Shown here piece by piece: positions 35,849-43,711 of a stretch of DNA of 64,000 nucleotides. Numbering within the stretch: position 1 is the first letter of the stretch; each line of letters begins with the position of its first letter. The DNA comes from Enterobacter huaxiensis. Lineage in GTDB: Bacteria > Pseudomonadota > Gammaproteobacteria > Enterobacterales > Enterobacteriaceae. The stretch covers positions 4,154,001 to 4,218,000 of the forward strand of contig NZ_CP043342.1 in the NCBI RefSeq assembly GCF_003594935.2. The letters run 5' to 3'. The translations under genes and the position numbers were made by a program. Under the pieces are notes generated by a model. That model saw only the letters and a program-made list of their open reading frames with translations, ran no database searches and was not told where the DNA came from.

Positions 35849-36781
35849 ATGGCAGAAGGATTAAAAATGTTTTACGCGCGTGATGAGCGCAATACAAACT
35901 CTCATATTCCTGTAGCAGATATTAAAGAGAGTGATAGAGAGGGGCTGATATGTGAGTTCTGCCCAGCTAAAATTAGTTGGGTCAAGGCTCACAAACGTAA
36001 CGGTAAGAATATTTCAGCGTTCTTACGTTTACAGAAAAACGAGGAACATACTTTCAATTGTAAAAACAACGTCAAATCTGCAATTACTTCTCTTGTAGCC
36101 CATTCACAGAATATTGAAGACGGAAAACTTCTCCTCGAGGCGCAAGATTCAGCGTTTATCTTCCGAATGAACGTCCTTATTGAAGCCAGCGCCGTTCTAA
36201 GAAAAACCAGTTTTACTCTAGAGGAAGAAGCCGATCCGGAAGAGAAAGCACGCAAGAGAATTCGATATAAGAAAACAGAAAAGCGTCTCGCTGATTACTT
36301 TAACACGGCTGCTGGTATTGCTAAAATCAGAGCAAAAATAGAGGAAAGCAGCGATAAGAAAACACTATCTGACCTGGTAAAGATAGATTATAACGGCAAG
36401 AAAATTAGCTGGAATGACTTTTTCTATGATGAAAACCGTTATCCCATTCTTTTTAAAAAGGCCGCGAAAATCGCTCATCCTGTCGCAATTCTTATAACGG
36501 TTAAAAAAGCGCAAGAATACATTAATAGTGAAAGAAGTAATTTCTACACCCTCAAAGGGGAGGTATGTACACTGGAGCTTGAGGATAAAAGCAAAGAGTT
36601 TTTCGCACCAGGTTTAACTTGTAATGATGCTACCTTTTTTGAAAATCTCGAACCAAAAGACGAGATTATTGTTGTCGGTAAAGTACGCCCAACAACAAAT
36701 CGCTGGGGTGAAGGGAATATCTTTAAGAATTTAAACTTTAATGTTTTTAACAAAAAACAAATAACACGGTTAAAAGATTGA
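35849..36781 (+). CDS. Unrecognised zinc-finger/OB-like protein downstream of hsdR
   Basis: A 310-residue protein of unknown function. The N-terminus has a Cys2-His-Cys pattern (Cys35, Cys38, His67, Cys71) spaced like the zinc ribbon at the start of CoiA-type competence proteins. The centre is helical and very Lys/Glu-rich (about 120-190). The last 80 residues (LKGEVCTLELEDKSKEFF..., PKDEIIVVGKVRPTTNRWG) read like an OB fold. It has an AAGGAG site, a 63-base gap after hsdR and lower G+C than hsdR. Location suggests a defence or DNA-handling accessory; I do not assign a function. Confidence 0.6.
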   Translation: MAEGLKMFYARDERNTNSHIPVADIKESDREGLICEFCPAKISWVKAHKRNGKNISAFLRLQKNEEHTFNCKNNVKSAITSLVAHSQNIEDGKLLLEAQDSAFIFRMNVLIEASAVLRKTSFTLEEEADPEEKARKRIRYKKTEKRLADYFNTAAGIAKIRAKIEESSDKKTLSDLVKIDYNGKKISWNDFFYDENRYPILFKKAAKIAHPVAILITVKKAQEYINSERSNFYTLKGEVCTLELEDKSKEFFAPGLTCNDATFFENLEPKDEIIVVGKVRPTTNRWGEGNIFKNLNFNVFNKKQITRLKD

Positions 36782-36802
36782 AATACTGCAAATATCACAC
36801 AC

Positions 36803-36835
36803 TGTCTCCGGGATAAAGTCTATATCCCGGAGACA
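36803..36835. terminator. Hairpin between convergent genes
   Basis: A perfect 13-base stem (TGTCTCCGGGATA with its complement at 36823-36835) and a seven-base loop lie between the 310-residue gene and hcp. There is no long T-run; it is probably a bidirectional terminator. Confidence 0.65.
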
Positions 36836-36840
36836 CTTAA

Positions 36841-37332
36841 TCAAGCCCCCAACCGATAATCCCAGTCATCCGAATGAATAACGTTACCGTCACGGTAATG
36901 CCAGGTAATCTTTACATAACGAAGCAGAACAAGCTCAAGATGACCCTGTTTTTCATGATAACTATCTTTCACGTCAGGCATCATTGAAAACAACGTGACG
37001 ACCTTCACCGCTTCCAGCGCGATCGTGAAATAGATTTCTTCCTGGCCGGCATCATTGATTCTATAAAGGTCAATAGTCGCTTTCCTGAGCGTACCGCCAG
37101 TACTGAGTGCTTTATAGAGAAAAACGCTTGAAGCATCAATTTCTTTCTCAATAAGAAAGGGACGGTGCTGGCGCTTGCTCAACGCTCTGCCATTATGCAG
37201 GTCAGAATTATAGTTTACGTTATGATAGAGCCCCAAAACCTCAATCTGGTTTTCACGGTCTTTAATTTCCACGCTGCCTTTTATGATATTACCCGCATCG
37301 TCAGTTAATGACATATATCCCGGAATGGCCAT
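36841..37332 (-). CDS. hcp: Second orphan Hcp-family T6SS protein
   Basis: A 163-residue Hcp-family protein (MAIPGYMSLTDDAGNIIKGSVEI..., RPFLIEKEIDASSVFLYKALSTGGTLRKATIDLYR..., ITWHYRDGNVIHSDDW). It starts at 37332, immediately after the stop of the immunity gene, as the last gene of tlde1-tldi1-hcp. It probably packs the Tlde1 effector for delivery. It is divergent in sequence from the Hcp at 22461-22940, so the two modules are not a recent duplication. Confidence 0.85.
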   Translation of the reverse strand: MAIPGYMSLTDDAGNIIKGSVEIKDRENQIEVLGLYHNVNYNSDLHNGRALSKRQHRPFLIEKEIDASSVFLYKALSTGGTLRKATIDLYRINDAGQEEIYFTIALEAVKVVTLFSMMPDVKDSYHEKQGHLELVLLRYVKITWHYRDGNVIHSDDWDYRLGA

Positions 37333-37845
37333 TTAAATATCCTTATCGAATGGAATAGAGTGTTCAACGGTTGCGATCATAACGGTGAGACATCTTTTAC
37401 CCTCCGGGCTTTTTATTTTGAACATTTCCCTGATGGAATCGACATAAAGCTTATTATTCTCGGCTTCTGTCTCTGAGTAATTGGCAAAAGCGCAGATTTG
37501 CTCAATAGTGAGCAACGGCTTATCGTCTTTTAAGATTGCTAAGACACCTTCAGGGTTATGCGGGATGGCTTCAGAAAGTGCCGCCTTTAAATCTTCAGCC
37601 GTACTGGCATCCACTCCGGGTTCAAGGGCACTCGCTACGGCTAACCATGCTTGTGTGCCGCTCCTAATTTTCGGGATGATATGGTTCCACCATTCCGACT
37701 CACCGTTATCATTTGAAGCCATTTCACTTACAACGGTCCTGGCACCTTTGTCATTTATCATTTGCAATATCTGTTCAGGAGTGTGGTTTTTGGCAAATAA
37801 ACCCACCGGTAAGCACAAGAAGAACAGCGCAATAATATACTTCAT
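37333..37845 (-). CDS. tldi1: Tldi1-like periplasmic immunity protein
   Basis: A 170-residue protein with a clear signal peptide (about 1-18, MKYIIALFFLCLPVGLFA), so it acts in the periplasm, where Tlde1 attacks. The body is helical and contains two cysteines. Its ATG overlaps the stop of the effector gene (TAATG), giving tight translational coupling. Position and export signal are those of Tldi1, the immunity partner of the L,D-transpeptidase effector in Salmonella. Sequence identity to Tldi1 was not checked. Confidence 0.7.
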   Translation of the reverse strand: MKYIIALFFLCLPVGLFAKNHTPEQILQMINDKGARTVVSEMASNDNGESEWWNHIIPKIRSGTQAWLAVASALEPGVDASTAEDLKAALSEAIPHNPEGVLAILKDDKPLLTIEQICAFANYSETEAENNKLYVDSIREMFKIKSPEGKRCLTVMIATVEHSIPFDKDI

Positions 37846-38207
37846 TATCGCACCACCAGAATTGTGTCACCTGAATCATAAATCATATGACGTTTATCCT
37901 GGCCGTTCATAATGATGCAACCTGCTGATGCCGAACCTGGCGGTTGACCTTTTTTATCCCCATGAATCTGGAAATGATCTCGGCCAAAAGTATTCGTGCC
38001 AGCTATAGGTTCAAGAACAATGGCCTCTGCACTTTTATGATTATTCCATCCGGCAATAAAATAAATACCTCTGGGAATCGGCCCTCTGTTTCGTTGACTT
38101 TCACACTCAGGCTTATCTTTCGATTCACCCGCACCGCTGTAGCAGTGAGCGACAAATTCGCCGTTATGGCTCAATATTCCTGTCGATACTTTATATTCCC
38201 ATGTCAT
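37845..38207 (-). CDS. tlde1: Tlde1-like T6SS L,D-transpeptidase effector
   Basis: A 120-residue protein with the L,D-transpeptidase-like catalytic layout of DUF2778/Tlde1: RNRGPIPRGIYFI, then HFQIHG (His82) and GSASAGCIIMN (Cys97). Tlde1 effectors trim or exchange D-amino acids on peptidoglycan stem peptides of rival cells. The start is ATG 38207, with GGAG 11 bases upstream; the longer frame to 38252 has no such site. There is no signal peptide, as expected for T6SS cargo. It is the first gene of a three-gene operon with immunity and hcp genes. Confidence 0.8.
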   Translation of the reverse strand: MTWEYKVSTGILSHNGEFVAHCYSGAGESKDKPECESQRNRGPIPRGIYFIAGWNNHKSAEAIVLEPIAGTNTFGRDHFQIHGDKKGQPPGSASAGCIIMNGQDKRHMIYDSGDTILVVR

Positions 38208-38449
38208 TAACACCGTCTCCTTGTGCGAATAGTCTCTTATCTTATGACTCATAAGAAAATCGAAATTACCGTGTCGGTCACAAAATCTTACTATCGAGAA
38301 TAAATAAGCACAAAAAACATAGAAAGATTAATAATATATAATTTTGATGTATATAATTTTTATATAAAAGCCGTTTATACACGCAGAGAATGCATCTCCC
38401 CCTTACACCAGTTTTGCACTTTTGGTTCACTTGCCTCTATCCTTAACCC

Positions 38450-39721
38450 ATGGAAAAAATAGCTGAACTCAAACGCGCCAAGCTGCTGGCGCTGTCGCTG
38501 CTGCTGATTGCCGCCGCGGCCTTTATCACCACCCTGTTCCTGCCGCAGACCTTCTGGGTGCGCGGCGTGAAGGCCATTGCCGAGGCGGCGATGGTCGGCG
38601 CGCTGGCAGACTGGTTTGCCGTGGTTGCGCTGTTCCGTCGGGTGCCGATTCCCTTTATCTCGCGCCATACGGCGATTATCCCGCGCAATAAAGACCGAAT
38701 TGGCGACAATCTCGGCCAGTTTGTGCAGGAGAAGTTTCTTGATACCCAGTCGCTGGTCGCATTGATTCGCCGCTATGAACCTGCGCAGATGATCGGCGCC
38801 TGGTTCAGCAAACCGGACAACGCCCAGCGCGTCGGGCTGCACTTGATGCAGGTGATGAGCGGTTTTCTCGAACTGACTGACGACGGACGCATTCAGCGCC
38901 TGCTGAAACGGGCGGTGCATAAGGCCATCGACAAGGTCGATTTCACCGAAACCAGCGCCGTGATGCTGGAGAGCATGACCAAAAACAACCGCCACCAGGT
39001 GCTGCTGGATGCGATCATCAACCGTCTGATTACCCTGATTCAGCGGGAGAGCACGCGGGACTTTATTGCCGATCAAATTGTCCACTGGCTGAAGACCGAA
39101 CACCCGCGCAAGGCGATGGTGCTGCCCACCGAGTGGCTGGGCGATCAAAGCGCGGAGATGGTCTCAAACGCGGTGAACGCGCTGCTGGACGATATCAGCC
39201 ACGACCGCACGCACCAGATCCGCCAGGCGTTCGACCGCGCCACGCTGAAGCTTATCGGCAACCTGAAAAACGATCCGGAAATGGCGGCGAAAGCCGACAA
39301 CATCAAGCACTACCTGAAAAATGATGAGGCGTTTAACCGCTACCTGGGAGAGATGTGGGCTGACCTGCGCCAGTGGCTGAAGGCAGATATGCAAAGCGAG
39401 GATTCGCGCGTGAAGCAACGCATCGCCAACGCCGGGCTGTGGTTTGGCGAAACGCTGTCTAACGACGCCAGCCTGCGTGCGTCGCTGAACGAGCATCTGG
39501 AGCAGGCCGCGCACCGCCTCGCGCCGGATTTCGCGGCGTTCCTGACCCGCCACATCAGCGACACGGTCAAAAGCTGGGACGCCAAAGACATGTCCCGCCA
39601 GATTGAGCTTAACATCGGTAAAGACCTGCAGTTCATCCGCGTCAACGGCACGCTGGTCGGCGGGACGATTGGCCTGATCCTGTTTTTACTCTCGCAGCTG
39701 CCTGCCGTGCTGGGGCATTAA
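38450..39721 (+). CDS. yjiN: YjiN, DUF445-family membrane protein
   Basis: A 423-residue DUF445 protein close to E. coli YjiN. An N-terminal membrane segment (about 13-32) and the conserved AEAAMVGALADWFAVVALFR are followed by a long helical body and a C-terminal membrane segment (GTLVGGTIGLILFLLSQL). Function is unknown. It marks the return to the E. coli gene order after the hsd/T6SS island. It overlaps the end of the convergent DUF2955 gene by four bases. Confidence 0.9.
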   Translation: MEKIAELKRAKLLALSLLLIAAAAFITTLFLPQTFWVRGVKAIAEAAMVGALADWFAVVALFRRVPIPFISRHTAIIPRNKDRIGDNLGQFVQEKFLDTQSLVALIRRYEPAQMIGAWFSKPDNAQRVGLHLMQVMSGFLELTDDGRIQRLLKRAVHKAIDKVDFTETSAVMLESMTKNNRHQVLLDAIINRLITLIQRESTRDFIADQIVHWLKTEHPRKAMVLPTEWLGDQSAEMVSNAVNALLDDISHDRTHQIRQAFDRATLKLIGNLKNDPEMAAKADNIKHYLKNDEAFNRYLGEMWADLRQWLKADMQSEDSRVKQRIANAGLWFGETLSNDASLRASLNEHLEQAAHRLAPDFAAFLTRHISDTVKSWDAKDMSRQIELNIGKDLQFIRVNGTLVGGTIGLILFLLSQLPAVLGH

Positions 39722-40809
39722 TCTACTTTGGGCGGCGCGATGACGTAGCGCGTCGCCTCAAAGCGGTTGAGGATCAGGTGTACCAGAAATACCATCGTCA
39801 GCGTTGCGACCAGCGAAAAGGTGACGGAGGTGATGCGGTAGAGATCGCTGAACACCAGGTCAGTGTCCGGGTGCATGTTCTGCCCGAACATAATGCCGAT
39901 GGTCGTGATGCTGGAGAACCCCACGCCCGCGCCCACCTTTTCCATCACGTGCAGGCGCGCGCCAAACGCCAGCCCGAGGCCGATCAGCGGCATCATCAGC
40001 AGCATATGGCTGCTGTGATCGTAGAGGATCAGCTGCACCACCAGAATATAGAGACAGCCCAGCACTACCCCGACCACGCGCCAGATAGAGCTCATCACCG
40101 AACCGCGATAGTGCATCGGGAACAGAATCAAAATCCCCGCCATCAGCGCCGAAAGCGAATCGCTTAAGTCGCTAATCTGGAACACCACGAATATCAGCGT
40201 CGCGACGGTGCCGGAGAGCAGCGACTCGTGGCGCACACGGGCATCGTCTTTCTCAATCAGCGGCGGCGGCTTGCGGGGCTCGACGTCCGGCAGGAGGTAG
40301 TTCATCAGCGCGCTCAGGCACACCGCCATCACGCTCGCTTCGATGTTGGAAAACAGCAGCGTGTGCCAGTTGGTGGTGGGGTAGCTCATAAAGTTGAGCA
40401 TCACGCTCTGGCACACCACGCCCATTGAGCCAAACAGGAACAGCGGCCCCTTGCTCATAAAGCGAAAACGCATCACGTACAGGGCAAACACCACCAGCGT
40501 CATGATGACCGGCCATTGCGACAGATAGCCGATAATGAAGATCATTTCGACACAGTTGAGCGCAGCGCTGAAGATAAACTGCTTCGCCACGTGGCGGTTA
40601 AAGACCGGCACCAGCGACAGCAGCATGATCGGATAGACCACAAAAAACACGCCGTAGCTGGTGTTGTAAAAGCTGGAGATGCTCAGCGCAATCATCCCGG
40701 CAAAGACGATGCGCAGGGTCTGGCGAAAGTCGTTTGCCGTGTAGACGATATTGCCGTGCGGGGTAAAGACCCGCGCCAGGGTGCTGATAGACATCGAACT
40801 AATAAACAT
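39718..40809 (-). CDS. DUF2955 (FUSC-like) membrane transporter subunit
   Basis: A 363-residue inner-membrane protein with two blocks of about five membrane helices separated by a charged linker (about 175-195), the DUF2955/FUSC layout. Such proteins pair with HlyD/EmrA-type adaptors as efflux pumps for aromatic acids or drugs. Its ATG lies 11 bases inside the upstream adaptor gene, indicating coupled translation. It is the last gene of marR-hlyD-DUF2955. Confidence 0.82.
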   Translation of the reverse strand: MFISSMSISTLARVFTPHGNIVYTANDFRQTLRIVFAGMIALSISSFYNTSYGVFFVVYPIMLLSLVPVFNRHVAKQFIFSAALNCVEMIFIIGYLSQWPVIMTLVVFALYVMRFRFMSKGPLFLFGSMGVVCQSVMLNFMSYPTTNWHTLLFSNIEASVMAVCLSALMNYLLPDVEPRKPPPLIEKDDARVRHESLLSGTVATLIFVVFQISDLSDSLSALMAGILILFPMHYRGSVMSSIWRVVGVVLGCLYILVVQLILYDHSSHMLLMMPLIGLGLAFGARLHVMEKVGAGVGFSSITTIGIMFGQNMHPDTDLVFSDLYRITSVTFSLVATLTMVFLVHLILNRFEATRYVIAPPKVD

Positions 40810-41863
40810 AGTGAAGCAGGCTCACCAGGTGGATCTGCATCCCTGAGAAGAAGCGCGCAAACGGCCCTTCGCTGTTGTAGAGCTGCACGGTGGCGCGCGC
40901 GCCGGTCGGCAGATGCTTCGGCAGCGCCTCGTCCAGCGCGACGTGAATGCGCATGCGCTGGGCGTCGCGCACCCAGCGGTTGGAGGTTTCCGGCTCGGAG
41001 AGTTGACCGTTAACCGCTTCCTGCCCGGCGAGGATCCCCGCGTCGCTGCTGGTCACGTGGGCGCGGAACACCCGGCCCGGGAAGGCGTCAAACACCACGG
41101 CAGCGTCGGTACCCTGATGGGTATGGCGCAGGCTCTTCTCGCGGAAATCGGCCACGATATCGGTCTGGTTGTTCACCAGCGCCAGCGAGGCCGAGCCGGA
41201 AGTGGCGTAAAATCCCGGGCTCAGCTGCAGGTTACTCACCGTGCCGTCGGCTTCTGCGTAGACCTTCGTCCAGCCGAGGTTCAGCTCCGCCTCATCCAGC
41301 GCGTTACGATATTTTTGCAGCGTTACGTTGCGGTGCTCGTCACGCTCGCCGCGCTGAATGCGCAGGTTATGGATGTTGGCCTGAAGTGAGCTAACGGACT
41401 GCTCGCTGCTTTGCCAGGTGGTGCGGACTTTATCCAGATCTGACTGGGAGACGTTCTGCAGCGTGCTCAGCTTCTGGTAGCGGTCGAAGGTGACTTTGTC
41501 GTTACGCGCCGTCAGCACGGCGGTTTTCAGGCTGGCCTGCGCGGAGGCGATCTGCGCGTCCAGCTGATCGTTGGAGAGACGAGCCTGCTCAAGCGCGATT
41601 TGCGCGGCTTCGACCTTATTGCGAAACGGCGTGTCGTCGAGTTCGAACAGCAGATCGCCTTTCTTCACCTGGCTGTTGTTGTGCACGTGGACGGCCGCAA
41701 CGTATCCGGAAACGCGCGCGGACACCGGCGTCACCACGCGCATCACGGTGGAGTCCGGGGTCAGCGGGATCCAGATATCCGCGACGATAAAGTAGACAAA
41801 CATCAGCAGGAAAGAGGCAATACTTACCCTTACCCAGCGGGCAAACTTTTGTTCAGGAGTCAT
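40799..41863 (-). CDS. HlyD/EmrA-family periplasmic adaptor
   Basis: A 354-residue membrane-fusion protein. It has one N-terminal membrane anchor (about 12-32), a biotinyl-lipoyl half motif (VSARVSGYVAAVHVHNNSQVKKGDLLFELD, about 46-75), a coiled-coil hairpin (about 80-195) and a beta-barrel domain. It would link the DUF2955 pump to an outer-membrane channel. The start overlaps the marR stop (TAATG). Substrate unknown. Confidence 0.87.
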   Translation of the reverse strand: MTPEQKFARWVRVSIASFLLMFVYFIVADIWIPLTPDSTVMRVVTPVSARVSGYVAAVHVHNNSQVKKGDLLFELDDTPFRNKVEAAQIALEQARLSNDQLDAQIASAQASLKTAVLTARNDKVTFDRYQKLSTLQNVSQSDLDKVRTTWQSSEQSVSSLQANIHNLRIQRGERDEHRNVTLQKYRNALDEAELNLGWTKVYAEADGTVSNLQLSPGFYATSGSASLALVNNQTDIVADFREKSLRHTHQGTDAAVVFDAFPGRVFRAHVTSSDAGILAGQEAVNGQLSEPETSNRWVRDAQRMRIHVALDEALPKHLPTGARATVQLYNSEGPFARFFSGMQIHLVSLLHYVY

Positions 41864-42333
41864 TATTTTTCGGTCTTGTTATCTTCTTCGCGGATTGTCC
41901 GCAAATTGCAGGCGATTTGATTCAGCGTGGCGCTGAAAATGTCGATATGTTCCGGCGCGATGTTTTGCGATACGCGAGCCTGAAAGTTCTCAATAACCTG
42001 GGTGAGCGTTTCAAGAACGGTTTTACCCTCAGGCGTCAGCGTTAACAGCCGGATGCGCTTGTCATAAGGCGATACGCTGCGCAGCAGGTAGCCCTGCTTT
42101 TCCAGCTGCGTCAGGGTGCGCATCAGCGGCGGCAGTTCGATACCCTGCACCTCCGCCAGTTCGCTCACCGAGACGTTATCCCCAAGCTGGTGAAGCTGCA
42201 TCATCACCGTCCAGCTCGACTGGGTTAACCCGGTATCGAGAATGGCGTCGTCGATCACCGCGCGCCACTGACGCACGACCATCGCCATCCGCATGCCCAT
42301 CGGCCTGCGGCAGAACAGATCTTCTTCACTCAT
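41863..42333 (-). CDS. MarR-family regulator of the efflux operon
   Basis: A 156-residue MarR protein (SWTVMMQLHQLGDNVSVSELAEVQGIELPPLMRTLTQLEKQGYL with wing DKRIRLLTLT). It is the first gene of the three-gene efflux operon and the likely local repressor. The start is ATG 42333 with GAGG upstream; an earlier in-frame codon adds eight residues with no support. E. coli SlyA-type and EmrR-type proteins are the nearest functional analogues. Confidence 0.87.
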   Translation of the reverse strand: MSEEDLFCRRPMGMRMAMVVRQWRAVIDDAILDTGLTQSSWTVMMQLHQLGDNVSVSELAEVQGIELPPLMRTLTQLEKQGYLLRSVSPYDKRIRLLTLTPEGKTVLETLTQVIENFQARVSQNIAPEHIDIFSATLNQIACNLRTIREEDNKTEK

Positions 42334-42428
42334 GGGGAGTCCTCTCGTATTACGCACTCAAGATAATAGTTATCAGGGTAAGTATCAAGAAACGAGAGGC
42401 GAAAGAGCAGGAATTGCGAAAACGATGT

Positions 42429-42461
42429 TCTCCCTTTCCTTGTGGGAGAGGGCATCAGCCC
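42429..42461. repeat. Degenerate CTCTCCC-type repeat
   Basis: TCTCCC and GGGAGAGGG arms with a short centre, between the divergent marR and the end of the arsR-type gene. Confidence 0.55.
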
Positions 42462-42471
42462 GCAGCGGAGT

Positions 42472-43167
42472 TTAGCGGCTAAAATGCCTCCTGACGGCAC
42501 TTTTCCCCAAAGCCGTCACCACCACCTCCCTGTACCCCGCCACGCGCTGGATCCAGCCTTTACTTTCCAGAAAAGTGAGCAGCGCCGCACCCGCCTCGCC
42601 GCCAAGATGAAAGCGCCGCTCGCTCCAGTCCAGGCAGGCGCAGCAGGCCTTGCGACGGGTACTGGAATTTAACTGAACGCCGAGTTTCAGAAACTGCTCC
42701 CGGCCATACGGCGTGAGCGCTGAACCGTCAGCCTCAAGCCACCCTTCCGCCTGCATAAAATCATAGATCTGCACCGCAACCGTTCCGGCAAGATGGTCGT
42801 AGCAGGTTCGCGCTTCGCGCATGGCCCTCGGCGCGCTGGTTTCCGGCGGCGTAATGCGGCTCCAGGAAAGCCCCATCATCTGCTCCACCAGCTCCGCAAC
42901 GTCGTGCCCCGCCAGACGGTAGTAGCGGTGGCGCCCCTGAGACAGGCAGATAATCAGCTTTCCCTCCACCAGCCGGGCGAGATGCCCGCTGGCGGTCGAC
43001 GGCGCGACGTCTGCGGCAGCGCTGAGTTCGGTGGCGGTCCACGCGCGCCCGTCCATCAGCGCGCAGAGCATTTTCACGCGCGACGGATCGGCCATTGCCG
43101 CCGCCACCGCCGCCATGGCCTGTTCCAACGCCGCGCCGCTGTCAGGATTTAAGCTCGTCTTTAACAT
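42472..43167 (-). CDS. ArsR-family transcriptional regulator
   Basis: A 231-residue protein. The N-terminal ArsR winged helix reads ADPSRVKMLCALMDGRAWTATELSAAADVAPSTASGHLARLVEGKLI, with wing QGRHRYYRL (about 27-84). A C-terminal extension contains CCACLDWSERRFHLGG, typical of the longer ArsR proteins found in enterics. The cysteine cluster near residue 175 could sense metal or oxidants. The start at ATG 43167 rests on family similarity, as the upstream Shine-Dalgarno is poor. It lies 68 bases after a small monooxygenase gene, probably in one operon. Confidence 0.75.
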   Translation of the reverse strand: MLKTSLNPDSGAALEQAMAAVAAAMADPSRVKMLCALMDGRAWTATELSAAADVAPSTASGHLARLVEGKLIICLSQGRHRYYRLAGHDVAELVEQMMGLSWSRITPPETSAPRAMREARTCYDHLAGTVAVQIYDFMQAEGWLEADGSALTPYGREQFLKLGVQLNSSTRRKACCACLDWSERRFHLGGEAGAALLTFLESKGWIQRVAGYREVVVTALGKSAVRRHFSR

Positions 43168-43235
43168 TGGTCGCCCAGGGTCTGGTGATCTCTGCGGCCA
43201 GCTTATCATTATCCGTCGGCAGAATGAGGTGAACG

Positions 43236-43559
43236 TCATACATCCTCGTGCCCGCCGGTTTCGGAACTGTGCTCCCGCACTAGCTGCGCCACCCGAATAC
43301 GGTAGAAAGAAAAAATCGACTCCCGCCCTTCGGCCTGCGCCGCCTGATGAAAAACGTTTTGCTTCCAGCGGCGGACGGCCTCTTCGTCCCGCCACCAGGA
43401 AAGCGACAGAATTTTGCCGTCGGTCGTCAGGCTCTGGAACCGTTCGATATCAATAAAGCCGTCAATGTCCGCCAGCAGAGGCTTGAGTTCGGCGGCGAGC
43501 TGCAGGTAGCGCGCCTGATGCGCGGGCGCGGCTTTCGCTTCGAAAATGACTGCAATCAT
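43236..43559 (-). CDS. Antibiotic-biosynthesis-monooxygenase-type protein
   Basis: A 107-residue dimeric alpha-beta-barrel protein of the ABM family (MIAVIFEAKAAPAHQARYLQ..., FIDIERFQSLTTDGKILSLSWWRDEEAVRRWKQNVFHQAAQ). Members act on quinone-like, haem or other small molecules. A GGAGAG site supports ATG 43559. It is upstream of, and probably co-transcribed with, the ArsR gene. The substrate is unknown. Confidence 0.78.
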   Translation of the reverse strand: MIAVIFEAKAAPAHQARYLQLAAELKPLLADIDGFIDIERFQSLTTDGKILSLSWWRDEEAVRRWKQNVFHQAAQAEGRESIFSFYRIRVAQLVREHSSETGGHEDV

Positions 43560-43637
43560 GGGTGTCTCTCCGTTGTGGGGATGAGGAGAGAATGCAGGAT
43601 GGAAAAGCACAATGCTTCGGTAAGGAACGAAGTGTTA

Positions 43638-43706
43638 TGCCGGATGGCGCCGCGCTTATCCGGCCTACGGGCTCCTGTAGGCCCGGTAAGCGCAGCGCCA
43701 CCGGGC
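43638..43706. repeat. Paired REP elements
   Basis: Two inverted REP units (GCCGGATGGCGCC... and ...AGCGCCACCGGGC) lie head to head between two minus-strand genes. Confidence 0.8.
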
Positions 43707-43711
43707 AGGTT

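Noticed and set aside
22461..38252. Integrase, tRNA or direct repeats marking a classical genomic island
   Set aside because: No integrase, tRNA gene or convincing flanking direct repeats could be seen, so no attachment sites are claimed.
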